Assembly (NCBI GenBank): GCA_039707465.1
Contig: CM077644.1
Coordinates: 98,196,375-98,260,374 of the forward strand
Length of the DNA stretch: 64,000 nucleotides
Direction of reading: 5' to 3'
Source: Rhabdophis nuchalis
Lineage: Eukaryota; Chordata; Lepidosauria; Squamata; Natricidae
Shown here: piece after piece, positions 63,263 through 64,000 of the stretch
Position numbering within the stretch: position 1 is the stretch's first letter
Layout of the letters: each line of letters opens with the position of its first letter
Translations under genes and position numbers: made by a program
Notes under the pieces: model-generated
Databases searched by the model: none
What the model was told of the DNA's origin: nothing
The model's input: the letters and a program-made list of their open reading frames with translations, nothing else

Positions 63263-64000
63263 TACGTAGTTGACCAAAAATATAACCCCCCCCCCCCCCA
63301 AAAAAAACCCATGGCCTTAATATTTTCTGGCATTTGTGCCAAAAGAAAATTCTTCCAAGTTGTTGTTTTCCTTTTCATGAGGAAGATGCCATTTTAGTTA
63401 CAAATGAGGGTGATTTCTTGCCACCAAATTTTTACTGTAAAATAAAATTTAGAACTTCCATGCAGCAGAATGAAGATCTAGGGAAGGAATACAATGTGTA
63501 GCAGGTCTCATTTACTCCATTTTGAATAAGCAAAGTAAGCATACTTATTAACATCTGGTCTCTCCATCTCAAGACTCCATCATGGGGCTCCTATAGTAAT
63601 ATTAGATCTAAAGGGCAGAATTGCTACACTGTACCACTGGGAGTAATGTTTTACACTCGGCTTTTAACTAGCACGATTATCTTTGCAGTAGCTTTAGTGC
63701 TGAATAATGACTGGAAAAACAGAAACATTTGTTCACAAAATTATCCCAGACCAGTGATTATGCATAACTTATTGTCCTCAAAGGCCCATTGGCTTCCAAA
63801 ATTATGGTGACCTTATCCTCCCATAGAAATCTATTTTGAAAAGAAAGCAAATCTCACCTAATGCACACATAATACATTATTTATACTGTAGTCTGCGAAG
63901 TCAAAAATGATAGCCCATGGCAATGACTATGGACTTGAATCAAAATGTTCTTTCATCTGTTTTGATTCGGATGTCTTTTGACATAATTTAATATTGGCTT
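63263..64000. other. Unassigned sequence with C/A run
   Basis: A C-run followed by an A-run lies at 63287-63307. Nothing else recognised. Confidence 0.5.

Overview
This window looks like non-coding, repeat-saturated nuclear DNA from a squamate reptile, most likely a snake. The inference rests on the mixture of repeats: tRNA-derived Sauria-type SINEs with Bov-B-like tails, Bov-B/RTE relics, CR1 3' ends, many 3' ends of an L2-type LINE whose last codons and UTR recur about a dozen times, Penelope-like sequence, many hAT-like MITEs, and a long (GATA)n tract. I found no convincing host exon, RNA gene, or complete autonomous transposon. The only intact, credible reading frames are two copies of an L1-type ORF1 protein.

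Layout. 1-11 kb: hAT-like MITEs (several with readable 8-bp target duplications), a solo LTR with a perfect 5-bp duplication (4575-4995), a second, less certain LTR (9314-9725), CR1 and L2 3' ends. 11.5-13.3 kb: two copies of an unusual element whose inverted arms are arrays of about 14-15-bp subrepeats; one sits inside a Bov-B relic. 15.5-18.2 kb: a three-level nest in which a MITE contains an L2-type 3' end that contains a full-length ORF1-only L1-like element. 18.7-21.8 kb: a solo LTR, then a minus-strand retroelement with a perfect 17-bp target duplication, itself split by a 1.9-kb L2-type LINE with a damaged reverse transcriptase. 22-31 kb: mostly old sequence with a Sauria SINE, a decayed LINE RT and a Bov-B tail. 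31-45 kb: more MITEs, SINEs, L2 and CR1 ends, and a large palindrome at 35.1-35.5 kb. 45-48.4 kb: third copy of the subrepeat-arm element, an AT-rich palindrome, and the second ORF1-only element with a perfect 15-bp target duplication. 49-64 kb: (GATA)n, a coding-like tandem duplication, a CR1 RT relic, a MITE inserted at the centre of a palindrome, L2 ends, a Penelope-like relic interrupted by CR1, and a SINE.

The two strongest candidates for something undescribed are (a) the HAL1-like, ORF1-only elements of about 2.0 kb at 16160-18158 and 46362-48350, both with the same 5' end, the same 3' end and an intact 282-residue ORF1, and (b) the foldback-like family with tandem-subrepeat arms at 11.5, 12.65 and 45.2 kb. 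The elements do not form a pathway; they record successive insertions and the dependence of non-autonomous elements on machinery encoded elsewhere. All family names come from recognition by eye and were not checked against a repeat library.
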